Shown: positions 27,204 through 36,230, counted from the stretch's first letter. The stretch: 64,000 bases of DNA from Candidatus Poribacteria bacterium (GCA_022821495.1 JAJEDN010000023.1:62001-126000); one strand, 5' to 3'. The notes: a model not told the origin generated them from the sequence alone. Numbers and translations are program-made.

Positions 27204-30200
27204 ATGCAATACGATTCATCAACTTACACGGACCTGACAGACGAAGCACTCATTCGACGCGTGCAGGACGGGGATGAGGCGGCATTCGCACAACTCGCAG
27301 CTCGCCATAGTTCCAGAATTTGGCAACTCGTTGTTTTCTACTCTCGCCAAACCCGCGATGCTGAAGAGATTTTTCAAGATGTTTGGGTCGCTGTCTGGGA
27401 AAATATCGGAGGTTTACGCGAAGTCAGCAGTTTCGGTGCATGGCTCCGAAAGATAGCCTGGACGACTTGCAGAAGGTACTACGCTGCCAAGTCGCATGGC
27501 AGCGGCGAAATCCTCCAGAGTGCTGAGAAACTCGCTGAGACGATTGATCGAGATGTGCTTGCCCGTTTTCGAGAGATGGAACTTCGCACGGCTGTAACGG
27601 AAGCAGTGCATCAACTGCCGGAGCGGGTCCGCACCGTCGCGGTGCTGTACTACTTAGAGTTATGGACTGTCAAAGAAATTGCAGAGGAACTCGGCTTAGC
27701 GGTCGGTACCGTCAAGACGAGGCTCAGCCAAATTCGAGGGCTTTTGCGCGAAGAGTTTGGCGTTGAAGAAATTAAGAGGGGAACAACTATGGCGCATGAG
27801 AAAGAAGCATCCAAGCCATCACAAAAGGTAATTAAGATCTTCGGTGTGGGCGACGCGGGTGGCAACGTTATCAATTGGATGATTGCATCCGGTTTGGAAG
27901 GCGTAGAATTTTACGCTGTAAATACGGATTTGGAAACACTCCGCACGTGTGAGGGCGCAACACAGGTGCAGATTGGTGCTGAAACTACACAGGGATTTGG
28001 CGCAGATGCGAATCCAGAGATAGGGAGAAGAGCGGCTGAAGAAGATTTGGAAAGGCTCAATGCCGCCGTTGCAGACGCAAGCCTTGTTTTCGTTACTGCT
28101 GGTATGGGGGGCGGAACCGGGACAGGTGCCGCACCCCTGATTGCTGCGCTTGCGCAAGAACACGGGGCTTTGACAATAGGGGTTGTGACACGTCCGTTTG
28201 ATTTTGAGGGACAACGCCGCGCCGAACAGGCAGAATACGGACGCTATGAACTCCAAGAGAACACAGATGCCGTTATTGTGGTGCCGAATCAAAGGCTTCT
28301 TGATACCGTTGATGTGGAACCTTCGCCCAACGAAGCGTTCCGTATGAGCGACGAGGCTGTGCTACTCGCCGTTAAAAGTGTCGCCGATATTATCACAGCG
28401 TCAGGCGACATTAACGTTGACTTCGCCGATGTAGCGAGCATCATGCAGGATGCTGGTCCGGTGTTGATGGGCACGGGACGGGCAAGCGGTGAAAATCGGG
28501 CGCGGATCGCCGCAGAAAACGCTGTCGCCTCCCCACTCTTAGATGGGCGGAAAATGAGCGACGCGCCTGGGTTGATTTTCAATGTTAGTGCCCCATCGGA
28601 TTTCATGATGCATGAATTGAATGAGGCGATGGACGTCATCAAAGATGCCTCACCTGAAGCGCAGATTATCTTTGGATTGGTCTATAGGGACGATGATCCT
28701 GATGAAGACAGGGTTGATGCGACGATCCTTGCGACGGGGATTGAGGCACAAAGCGAACCTACTACACCACTCTCCACTCGGCAGGATGGTTCCTCGCCTG
28801 AAGGTGGTACTTATATTCCTTCCAAAACCGGTTCCGAATTTGTGCATCTACACAACCATAGCGAATATAGCATGCTTGACGGTGCGTGTCGTATTCCGGA
28901 TATGGTAGATTGGGCAGTCGAAAATAGCGTTCCCGCTGTCGCGCTCACCGATCACGGCAATATGTTCGGGGCATGGGAACTTTACAACAAGGCGACAGAG
29001 GCGGGTGTCAACCCTGTCATCGGTTGTGAGGTGTATGTCGCATCCGATAGCCGCAAGACCGGTGAACAGAACCAGAACGGTCCTTATCATCTCACATTGC
29101 TCGCCGAAGATGCAACGGGTTACCAAAATCTTTTGGAATTGGTATCGCTCGGATACACAGAAGGCTTGAATCGCAAGCCGTGCATTGACATGGAAATCTT
29201 GCGTGAACACCGTGAAGGGATCATTGCATTAACGGGGTGTATCCAAGGACAGGTACCGCAACTCCTCTGCACAAATCGGCGCGACGAAGCCGTTCAAAAC
29301 TTCAAAACGTTGATGGAGATAATGGGGAAACACAACCTCTACGTTGAGATACAGAATCACTACATTGACAAGGAGCTTGAGGCGTATCCCGTGATGGTGG
29401 CGTTAGCGAAAGAATTCAATCTTCCGCTTGTTGGCACGAACGATTGTCACTATCTCCACAAATCTGATCACGAGATGCACGATGTTCTCCTCTGTATCCA
29501 GACCAAAAGAACTGTCAACGACCAAGAGCGTCCCCGGTTTAACAACCACTTCTATTTTAAAAACGCTGACGAAATGCGCGAGGCACTAAAGGATTATCCA
29601 CCGGAAGCCATTACCAACACGCTTGAAATTGCGAACCGGTGTAACCTTAGACTCGATTATCGGCAAGACTCAATGCCGAAGTATGAAATCCCTGAAGGGC
29701 ACACACATGACAGTTATCTCAGAGAACTGTGTTACCAAGGCTTACGTAAAAAGTATGGTGAACTCTCCGAACCGATCCAACAGCGGATTGATTATGAACT
29801 GGATATAATCAAACAGTCAGGGTACGCCAACTATTTCCTGATTGTCGAAGATTATGTCAACTATGCGCACAAACAGGGGTACCCACTTTCAGCCCGCGGT
29901 TCTGCCGCCAGTAGTCTCGTGCTATATGCACTCGATGTGATTAGTTTCAATCCGATGGATTACGGTTGTATGTTTGAGCGGTTCCTGAACCTTGAACGTC
30001 TCGCGCCACCCGATATTGATATCGATTTCGCCGACCGCGCCCGTGAATCCGTAATTGCGTACTTGACGAAGAAATACGGTGCGAATTCCGTCGGCAAAGT
30101 CGCTACTTTTGCTACTTTGAGTGCGAGAGCCGCTATCAAAGATGTCGGACGCGCCCTTGAAGTGCCGCTTGAAAAGGTCGAAAAGCTGACGGAGTTGATT

Positions 30201-31478
30201 CCGCACTTTCCCGGAATCACGTTGGATGAGGTCTTGGAAAAAGTGCCCGAATTTCAGACACTTGCTGAACTCCCTGAGAATCGGGAATTGATTGAGATCA
30301 GCAAAGCGGTGGAGGGTATGAAACGGCACGTCTCCTGTCACGCCTCCGGAATCGCGATTTCAGAAGGTCCTTTGACAAATTACGTTCCGTTGTTCAAGGA
30401 TAGGCATGACCAAGTGGCAACGCAGTTTGAAGGTAAAGCTGTTGAAGATGTCGGTATCGTCAAATTTGATTCCCTCGGTTTACGGACGCTTAGTGAGGCA
30501 TACGACTGCCTTCAAATGATTAAGGCGAACCACGGCATTGAGATCAAGTTAGAGGATATCCCCTTTGACGATGAACAGACGTATTCGCTAATAGGTAACG
30601 GACGCATCGCTGGTTTGTTCCAGTTAGAAGGCTCTGACGGTATGTATAGGGTTGTTACCCAACTCAAACCAGATAACTTTGAAGAGTTCTCCGCTATTCC
30701 CGCACTCTATCGTCCGGGTCCGATAGCAAATGGGGACATGCAACGGTACATAGATCGCAAGAATGGACTACAACCCGTAGCATCATATATACACCCGTCG
30801 CTTGAGGGTGTACTCAAAGGCACTTACGGTGTATGCATCTATCAGGAACAGGTGATGCAGATCGCACACGATGTGGCTGGTTTTACGCTCGCTGAGGCGG
30901 ATATATTGCGCAGCGCAATGGGCAAAAAGGACCAAATACTGCTCAAAGAACAGCGTGAAAAATTCGTTGAAGGTGCGATGAAAAAGAATTTCGGTAAAGA
31001 CGAGGCTGAAGCGATATTTGAGTGGCTTGAACCTGCCGGTAGCTATGCCTTTAACAAGTCACACACTGTTGCTTACTCGATGTTATCGTACCGTATGGCG
31101 TACCTGAAAGCGCATTATCCGCACGAGTTCATGGCGGCAATGATGACCGGGGAGTCGGGCGATGCAATGAAAGTTGCCCGATACCGAGAAGAGTGTAGGA
31201 AACTCGCCGATTTTCTGGGTGTGGAAATTAATCTGATTCCGTTGGATGTAAACAGTAGTGAGAAAGGCTATACGGTGGAAGGCAATGCCATCCGTTCTGG
31301 GTTTGTCGCTGTAAAAGGAATTCCGGGTGAAGTGATAGATCAGATTTTAGCAAAGAGAGCATCTGATGGCGCGTTTGACTCCTTAGAAGATTTCCAGACG
31401 CGGGTAGGCGATGTGGATAGAAAGGTTATTGACACCCTCATTAGGGGCGAAGCATTTGATGCCATTTCCAGTGCATAG
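27204..31478 (+). CDS. ECF sigma - FtsZ - DnaE (PHP + polymerase) single reading frame
   Basis: One uninterrupted 1424-codon frame. Residues 1-195: ECF sigma factor with region 2 (DEALIRRVQDGDEAAFAQLA, AEEIFQDVWVAVW) and region 4 (VKEIAEELGLAVGTVKTRL). Residues 196-512: FtsZ core with GMGGGTGTGAAP (GTP binding), the T7 loop NVDFADV and PSPNEAFRMSD; the first glycine loop is GVGDAGGN. Residues 513-545: a low-complexity linker. Residues 546-1424: DnaE, with PHP start FVHLHNHSEYS, ALTDHGN and GTNDCHYL, then palm motifs PDIDIDF, KFDSLGLRTL and FNKSHTVAYS. The HhH region is reached, but the clamp-binding, OB-fold and C-terminal parts are missing. An internal RBS-ATG at 27776-27791 could start the FtsZ-DnaE half separately. 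Confidence 0.8.
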   Translation: MQYDSSTYTDLTDEALIRRVQDGDEAAFAQLAARHSSRIWQLVVFYSRQTRDAEEIFQDVWVAVWENIGGLREVSSFGAWLRKIAWTTCRRYYAAKSHGSGEILQSAEKLAETIDRDVLARFREMELRTAVTEAVHQLPERVRTVAVLYYLELWTVKEIAEELGLAVGTVKTRLSQIRGLLREEFGVEEIKRGTTMAHEKEASKPSQKVIKIFGVGDAGGNVINWMIASGLEGVEFYAVNTDLETLRTCEGATQVQIGAETTQGFGADANPEIGRRAAEEDLERLNAAVADASLVFVTAGMGGGTGTGAAPLIAALAQEHGALTIGVVTRPFDFEGQRRAEQAEYGRYELQENTDAVIVVPNQRLLDTVDVEPSPNEAFRMSDEAVLLAVKSVADIITASGDINVDFADVASIMQDAGPVLMGTGRASGENRARIAAENAVASPLLDGRKMSDAPGLIFNVSAPSDFMMHELNEAMDVIKDASPEAQIIFGLVYRDDDPDEDRVDATILATGIEAQSEPTTPLSTRQDGSSPEGGTYIPSKTGSEFVHLHNHSEYSMLDGACRIPDMVDWAVENSVPAVALTDHGNMFGAWELYNKATEAGVNPVIGCEVYVASDSRKTGEQNQNGPYHLTLLAEDATGYQNLLELVSLGYTEGLNRKPCIDMEILREHREGIIALTGCIQGQVPQLLCTNRRDEAVQNFKTLMEIMGKHNLYVEIQNHYIDKELEAYPVMVALAKEFNLPLVGTNDCHYLHKSDHEMHDVLLCIQTKRTVNDQERPRFNNHFYFKNADEMREALKDYPPEAITNTLEIANRCNLRLDYRQDSMPKYEIPEGHTHDSYLRELCYQGLRKKYGELSEPIQQRIDYELDIIKQSGYANYFLIVEDYVNYAHKQGYPLSARGSAASSLVLYALDVISFNPMDYGCMFERFLNLERLAPPDIDIDFADRARESVIAYLTKKYGANSVGKVATFATLSARAAIKDVGRALEVPLEKVEKLTELIPHFPGITLDEVLEKVPEFQTLAELPENRELIEISKAVEGMKRHVSCHASGIAISEGPLTNYVPLFKDRHDQVATQFEGKAVEDVGIVKFDSLGLRTLSEAYDCLQMIKANHGIEIKLEDIPFDDEQTYSLIGNGRIAGLFQLEGSDGMYRVVTQLKPDNFEEFSAIPALYRPGPIANGDMQRYIDRKNGLQPVASYIHPSLEGVLKGTYGVCIYQEQVMQIAHDVAGFTLAEADILRSAMGKKDQILLKEQREKFVEGAMKKNFGKDEAEAIFEWLEPAGSYAFNKSHTVAYSMLSYRMAYLKAHYPHEFMAAMMTGESGDAMKVARYREECRKLADFLGVEINLIPLDVNSSEKGYTVEGNAIRSGFVAVKGIPGEVIDQILAKRASDGAFDSLEDFQTRVGDVDRKVIDTLIRGEAFDAISSA
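27776..27791 (+). promoter_or_regulatory. Internal ribosome-binding site at FtsZ start in the fused gene
   Basis: GAGGGGA at 27776-27782 lies 6 nt before ATG 27789-27791, which opens MAHEKEASKP just ahead of the FtsZ domain and in the same frame. There is no stop codon between the sigma domain and this ATG, so the site could give a second product without the sigma part. Confidence 0.55.
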
Positions 31479-31500
31479 TTTCGCAAACGCGTCTTTCGCT

Positions 31501-31569
31501 GGCGGGGTTTGCAACCCCGCCTATCCAAACCAAAACGTCTCTTTCGCTGGCGGGGTTTGTAACCCCGCC
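31501..31569. repeat. Two tandem family A palindromes
   Basis: GGCGGGGTTTGCAACCCCGCC at 31501-31521 and GGCGGGGTTTGTAACCCCGCC at 31549-31569, within a 48-nt unit that repeats the flanking TTTCGCT and CTATCCAAACCA. They fill the gap between the fused gene and the convergent solute-binding protein gene. They may also act as a bidirectional terminator. Confidence 0.75.
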
Positions 31570-31602
31570 TATCCAAACCAGACCTCAGTATCACAGACGA
31601 GA

Positions 31603-32940
31603 CTATTTTGCCAGATCCCGTGCTTCTTTGAACTTCTTTTTGGCGAATTGTCCCCATTCCTTGATTTTTTCGTTGCGGACTGTCGGGTCTTTCCAAGCAC
31701 CCGTTGCCAATGCCATCGCCTCTTCTTCGGTTATCGGCATCTTCGTTAAAGCTGCAATCGCTGCTTCCTGCTTTGCTGGGTCTTTACATTTCCCGATTGC
31801 TTTCCACGCATTGACGAGATCTTTGTGCGAATCGATAATCAGGACACCGAAGAGACCATCGATGATATCCCAGCGTGTGCTGCCTTTATCGGAGTTATAT
31901 TGAAAAGGAGTGCCATCCATAGCAAAGGGGTTTGGAACGATGCATCGTTCGCCGAGTTTCTCATAGAGTGCGGGTAATACGCTCGCTCGATTTAAACCGC
32001 CTTTCCATTGCGGACCCTCTGGATCTGTGTCTCGAAGCATCCAGAGTTTTTGCGCGTTTTCCGATAGGACGTATTCAAGGAATTTTTGTGCAACGGGCAT
32101 ATTCGGGGCACCTTTGAGAATCGCTATGGGATCAGCGGTCACTACCCCACCGTCGGCGGGCACATTGTATTTGATCTTGTCCGCACCAACGACGGCGATT
32201 TGACCATACGCGTAGAAATCAATTGCCAGTCCGTAAATTACCTGTCCAGCGACGACATCTGTTGGGATAGCGTTAGCACCGGCGGAAAACCCACGAACAT
32301 TTGCCCCAATTTTTGTTAAAAGGGCAAACCCTTCTTCCCATCCGAGCGTTTGAAGGATGATCTCATATACCATGTGTGCTGAGCCGCTCTCTCTGGGGTC
32401 AGCTGCACCAATTTTACCGATCAATTCCAAGTTTCCCAAGTCTTGCCATGCTGTCGCTTTCGGAAGTTGCAACAGTTCACGGAGCTCTTCATTGTACATG
32501 ATACCAAAACTCGATAGTGCAGCACCATACCATCGGTGCTTAGCATCATAAAGCGGAATCCCGTGGAACGATTGTGTCATCTGCTCAAGTTGCGGTCCGG
32601 GCAGTTCGTAAGCGTGGAGCCATCCCATATTTGAAAGTCGAAGGTAGTTATCTGTGCCGCCCCCAAAGAAAATATCGATACCGATGCCGTCCGGCACGCG
32701 TTTAAATTCCGATTCAATGAACCGATAGTTAGAAGAGGTTCCACCTACATCTCGCCAATCGGTTTTGACGGTCCGCCCTGTCTGTTTTTCGTACCACTTC
32801 TCAAAATTTTTGCCAAACTCTGTTTCAATGCCCTCTGGATGTGGGGAGATAATGATGAGTTCATCTTGCGCGAGTGAGAGCAGCGGTAGCGCGAAAAGAC
32901 ATAATATTGTTGCCAGGACCACGGGCTTAAAGTCGGACAT
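31603..32940 (-). CDS. Extracellular solute-binding protein (ABC transporter)
   Basis: A 445-residue exported binding protein. A signal peptide (about 1-24, ending LLSLAQD) is followed by ELIIISPHPEGIETEFGKNFEKWYEKQTG, the opening of iron/thiamine/spermidine-type (SBP_bac_6/11) receptors, and by the hinge SSFGIMYNEEL and the C-terminal KFLEYVLSENAQKLWMLRDTDPEGP. Family 1-type ligands include iron(III) and small organic ions; not resolvable here. No permease or ATPase gene is adjacent, so the partners must be elsewhere. GGAGTATC 8 nt upstream supports the start. Confidence 0.85.
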   Translation of the reverse strand: MSDFKPVVLATILCLFALPLLSLAQDELIIISPHPEGIETEFGKNFEKWYEKQTGRTVKTDWRDVGGTSSNYRFIESEFKRVPDGIGIDIFFGGGTDNYLRLSNMGWLHAYELPGPQLEQMTQSFHGIPLYDAKHRWYGAALSSFGIMYNEELRELLQLPKATAWQDLGNLELIGKIGAADPRESGSAHMVYEIILQTLGWEEGFALLTKIGANVRGFSAGANAIPTDVVAGQVIYGLAIDFYAYGQIAVVGADKIKYNVPADGGVVTADPIAILKGAPNMPVAQKFLEYVLSENAQKLWMLRDTDPEGPQWKGGLNRASVLPALYEKLGERCIVPNPFAMDGTPFQYNSDKGSTRWDIIDGLFGVLIIDSHKDLVNAWKAIGKCKDPAKQEAAIAALTKMPITEEEAMALATGAWKDPTVRNEKIKEWGQFAKKKFKEARDLAK

Positions 32941-32980
32941 TTTTTGATACTCCTTTTGCGGTATGTTTAGTAATAAGCAG

Positions 32981-33937
32981 TTACGGTGAGAGCGTTGGTT
33001 CTTGATGAAAGATAAACAGGGACGGGTTCACCCACTTCTCTTTTTCGATATCATAAATGCCGTAGTGGAGATGCGCCCCCGTGCTACGGCCAGTATTTCC
33101 GACGTAGCCAATAATCTGACCACGTACGACTTCTTGATTAACTTTGAGCCCCTCAGCGTAGCCTTGCAAATGCGCGTACAAAGTTTTATACCCGGATACT
33201 TCATGGGTAATCTCAATTGTATTTCCCAAATAACCACTCTTTCCAACCTGTGCAACTGTGCCATCCGCAGCAGCGATCACAGGAACGCCTGCGCGGGTTT
33301 TAATATCCAACCCTTGGTGAAATTCACGGTTTTTCGTTACTGGATGGTTCCGCCATCCGAACCGAGAGGAATACCAAAAAGCGTGTTGTTCCCCGTTTTC
33401 CTGTTGGAGTTTCACTGGGAGGATCAAAGGATATCCTAAAAGTTGTTTTTGATATGCATTGATATAGTTGTAGAGAGCCTGCAGCTCCTCTTTCAGGATA
33501 CTGGGGGTCAGTTTCTGCTGCTCGTGGGTATCAGGTGGGGGATCAGTGGACGCTGATATATCCGTCTGTTGAGGCGCGAATTCTCCGAGGGATTCAGAAA
33601 CATTAAGATCGCCGCCTTGCCCGAGGATCCCTAAAGCCTCCTGGATCTTTTTTGCTATCTGCCGAATGTCGTTCATCTCCTCATTAACGGCAGCAAGTTC
33701 CGATTCTACTTCGCGTTTTGCCTGCGTTAATTGTTGAATTTCGTTGTCCATGCGCGTCTGTAATTCGTTTTCAGTACTGATTCTCTGCCGTTTTTCGGAG
33801 AGACCGTAGCTGAAGCCGCCAATGACCGCAAAGAGTAGACCAAGGATAACGCAGGATAGCAGCAATAGATGTCTTCGGCCGATCACGTGCTGACGAACAG
33901 AATTTTTATCAGTTGACATGATAATAAGCGTGTACAT
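32981..33937 (-). CDS. M23 (LytM) family metallopeptidase with N-terminal membrane anchor and coiled coil
   Basis: A peptidoglycan endopeptidase or EnvC-like activator at the envelope (318 aa). A transmembrane segment lies at about 23-47 (LLLLSCVILGLLFAVIGGF), a coiled coil at about 52-105, and the LytM domain at about 200-310 with REFHQGLDIKT (HxxxD) and GAHLHYGIY (HxH). All zinc ligands are present, so it is likely active rather than degenerate. Start 33937 keeps AAAGGAGA 11 nt upstream; MSTDKNS (33919) is an alternative. The neighbour downstream is the solute-binding protein, with no functional link known. Confidence 0.9.
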   Translation of the reverse strand: MYTLIIMSTDKNSVRQHVIGRRHLLLLSCVILGLLFAVIGGFSYGLSEKRQRISTENELQTRMDNEIQQLTQAKREVESELAAVNEEMNDIRQIAKKIQEALGILGQGGDLNVSESLGEFAPQQTDISASTDPPPDTHEQQKLTPSILKEELQALYNYINAYQKQLLGYPLILPVKLQQENGEQHAFWYSSRFGWRNHPVTKNREFHQGLDIKTRAGVPVIAAADGTVAQVGKSGYLGNTIEITHEVSGYKTLYAHLQGYAEGLKVNQEVVRGQIIGYVGNTGRSTGAHLHYGIYDIEKEKWVNPSLFIFHQEPTLSP

Positions 33938-34054
33938 TTAACAGGTTCTCCTTTCCAATAAAGCTTGTGCAAAACATAGGCGTTTGCTTACAAGAGTTGG
34001 AGACTTATAGATGCCTAATTCACCCAATAGATACCTATCTTTGAACGAACAGTT

Positions 34055-34183
34055 TTACATGCGCGAAACGATCGCTGGCATTTTCCAGATGAGGATGATG
34101 ATGGCACCAAGTAGGATGAGATACCACACGATCAACATTCGGACGCGGGCTCTCTTGAAAATGTAACGGCGCGGACGTTTCAA
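34055..34183 (-). CDS. Small single-span membrane protein
   Basis: A 42-codon frame starting at TTG 34183, 15 nt after the CBS-domain gene, with AAAGG 9 nt upstream. It has a strongly basic N-terminus (RPRRYIFKRARVR) and one hydrophobic segment (MLIVWYLILLGAIIILIW), the shape of a small membrane protein. Too short to judge by homology, and unlisted by ordinary length cut-offs. Coupling to the CorC-like gene is inferred from position only. Confidence 0.4.
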   Translation of the reverse strand: MKRPRRYIFKRARVRMLIVWYLILLGAIIILIWKMPAIVSRM

Positions 34184-34198
34184 TTTAACTTAACCTTT

Positions 34199-35116
34199 TT
34201 ACGTTTTTTTCATAGCTCGAATTTGGGATATCCCGTACTTGAAAGCTGCCTCTATATTAAATTCAACGTCTTCATACACAATTTTCTCACCTTTTTGCGG
34301 TAAGTGTCCGAGCAACATCAGGACAAAACCGCCAATCGTATCACACTGATCTGTGGGGATTCGCATGTCTAAGACTTTGTTAACATCAGCAATTAACATG
34401 CGTGCATCGATACGCCAGTCGCTTGCGCCAAGTTTTTCGATGTGAGGTGTAGTCCGTCTGCGATTCGCCTCGACCTTGCCTATAATCCGTTCTAAAATAT
34501 CTATCAACTCTACGATCCCGACACAACTGCCGTGCTCGTTAACCACAATCGCTATCGGTATCTCAGATTGCCGCAGTTCACCCAATAAATCTATAGCAGG
34601 CTTCAGGGCAGGGACATAATTCACATCCTTCACGAATGACGATAAATCGTCGTCGTGGTGCTCGCTTGTAAGTACCTCCATCGCATCAATGACTCCGAGC
34701 AATTGGTCAACGCGCGCATTATAAATAGGGATGTAATGATAATTGGAGGTGCGACAGAGTGTGAGAACTTCAGCGGACGATGACCCCACTATCAGGGCGG
34801 CTGTTTCTGATAATGGCAACATCACTTCCTGTGCTGTCAGCGTTTGCAGCTCAAAAATTGCGCTGAGTAACTGGGCTTCGGGGTCCGAAAATGCCTTAAT
34901 ATTTTCCAGAAGTAACTGGACGAGTTGTTCGCGAGATGGGGATATCTGCCGTCCTAACTTTCCAAACCCGCCCCTTTTGCGGGGCTTGGCTGCCTGTTCA
35001 TCGTATTCAACAAGCGGCTTAGGCGTAACTAATTCTATTTTCCCGGTGTCCGGTTTTCTAACGACAGGCATGGGCCCCTCTTTTTCTTCTGAAGGGGTTT
35101 TGGTAATCTCGTTCAT
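34199..35116 (-). CDS. CorC-like CBS-pair and CorC_HlyC domain protein
   Basis: A 305-residue cytosolic protein. After a charged, Pro-rich N-terminus (about 1-70) comes a CBS pair (about 90-215; LTAQEVMLPLSET, YHYIPIYNARVDQLLGVIDAMEVL and GSCVGIVELIDILERIIG) and the CorC_HlyC domain (about 225-305; WRIDARMLIADVNKVLDMRIP and DTIGGFVLMLLGHLPQKGE). It lacks the DUF21 membrane domain of the CNNM group, like E. coli CorC, and may act in magnesium/cobalt homeostasis or transporter regulation. Start 35116 is preferred; GTG 35128 is an alternative. Confidence 0.88.
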   Translation of the reverse strand: MNEITKTPSEEKEGPMPVVRKPDTGKIELVTPKPLVEYDEQAAKPRKRGGFGKLGRQISPSREQLVQLLLENIKAFSDPEAQLLSAIFELQTLTAQEVMLPLSETAALIVGSSSAEVLTLCRTSNYHYIPIYNARVDQLLGVIDAMEVLTSEHHDDDLSSFVKDVNYVPALKPAIDLLGELRQSEIPIAIVVNEHGSCVGIVELIDILERIIGKVEANRRRTTPHIEKLGASDWRIDARMLIADVNKVLDMRIPTDQCDTIGGFVLMLLGHLPQKGEKIVYEDVEFNIEAAFKYGISQIRAMKKT

Positions 35117-35407
35117 AGTTAGATCCACGTGAGTTTGAGAATAAACCGTAGTTAACCGTTAACCTGTGAAGCAAATGTTTGATATTCGCTTTATACTGCG
35201 CCTCCCGACGCAATTGACACATTTATCCAGTTATGATAAGTCAAATCTTATTTTAATGCAAATAAAGAATGAAAAATTCTATATCTAACTGCCAATTATA
35301 GAATACTTCCAAGGAAAAAGCAAATTATATCCATAAAAACCGCTAATTTTGCTTGAGAATGCTTTTGAGGCTAAGGGGTTAGTTAGAGAAATGTGGTAAT
35401 TTCATTC

Positions 35408-36229
35408 CTAAGTCTCGGCAACAAGTGTGAGTTCAGTTTTTCCACCGAGCCCAGCAACAACAGGAAACGTTTTTTCACCCGGCTTCCCATCTCTCGGAAC
35501 ATACCTGACTCGCGGCGAGAAGTAGGCATACAATGCTGTATTCCGAGGGTTTGGCGTGGTATTGGGTCCGGAACCGTGCACCATCAGGCTATGAAAAAAC
35601 AGAGCACTACCCGCTGAAAGTGGCACATCCATCTGTTGTTTTGCAACCTCTTTCTGATCAGTAAGTTCCTCATCCTGCTCACGCGCAATGTGTCCCCAAG
35701 ACTGCATACCCCAGAGGTGACTTTTCGGAACCACCTTGAAACAACCGTTCTCCGGCGTAGCGTCGTTGAGCGCGATACTCACAGTAACAAGGTTCGGCGG
35801 TTCCATCGGCCAATATGCCGAGTCTTGATGTAGTCCATGTGAGGAGCCGTGAAACGCCGGTTTGAACATCAGCGTGCTTCTAAAAAGCAGTAGATCCTCG
35901 GATCCAGTGAGTTCTTGGACGACCGAGATAAGTTTCGGGTGCTGGGCAAGGTTCCGAAATACGTCGGAATACTGCCGTGTATTTTCTGCTTTCCGTAGCA
36001 CCGGTAGATCGTTTCCTTGTGTTTCGTCTTTAGCAAACGGCTCACGTTGTACGTGACGGCGAGCAACCTCTGCCCGTTCTTTTTCTTCATCGGATGCCTG
36101 TCCTGCAGCGAACTGATGCAGCCGGTGAATCTCCGTTTGGCACGCCTCAACCTCTTCCGCCGATAGCAATTCTTCAACGATAAGATACCCTTCTTTTTCA
36201 AAAAAGGATTTTCGCGCCTTCAAATCCAT
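35408..36229 (-). CDS. Phytanoyl-CoA dioxygenase family (PhyH) oxygenase
   Basis: An iron(II)/2-oxoglutarate-dependent oxygenase (273 aa). The iron ligands HxD are in HGLHQDSAYWPM (about residue 145) and the distal His with the 2-oxoglutarate Arg region in SLMVHGSGPNTTPNPR (about 220). The family hydroxylates many small molecules; the substrate cannot be read. GGAGG from the end of the upstream transporter gene provides the RBS, spacing 1 nt between genes, so the two are coupled. A second member lies at 62967. Confidence 0.9.
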   Translation of the reverse strand: MDLKARKSFFEKEGYLIVEELLSAEEVEACQTEIHRLHQFAAGQASDEEKERAEVARRHVQREPFAKDETQGNDLPVLRKAENTRQYSDVFRNLAQHPKLISVVQELTGSEDLLLFRSTLMFKPAFHGSSHGLHQDSAYWPMEPPNLVTVSIALNDATPENGCFKVVPKSHLWGMQSWGHIAREQDEELTDQKEVAKQQMDVPLSAGSALFFHSLMVHGSGPNTTPNPRNTALYAYFSPRVRYVPRDGKPGEKTFPVVAGLGGKTELTLVAET

Positions 36230-36230
36230 T

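Noticed and set aside
27177..31478. Fusion is an assembly chimera
   Set aside because: Two joins would both have to fall in frame with a natural linker and an internal RBS; possible but less likely than a real gene. Left open pending long reads.
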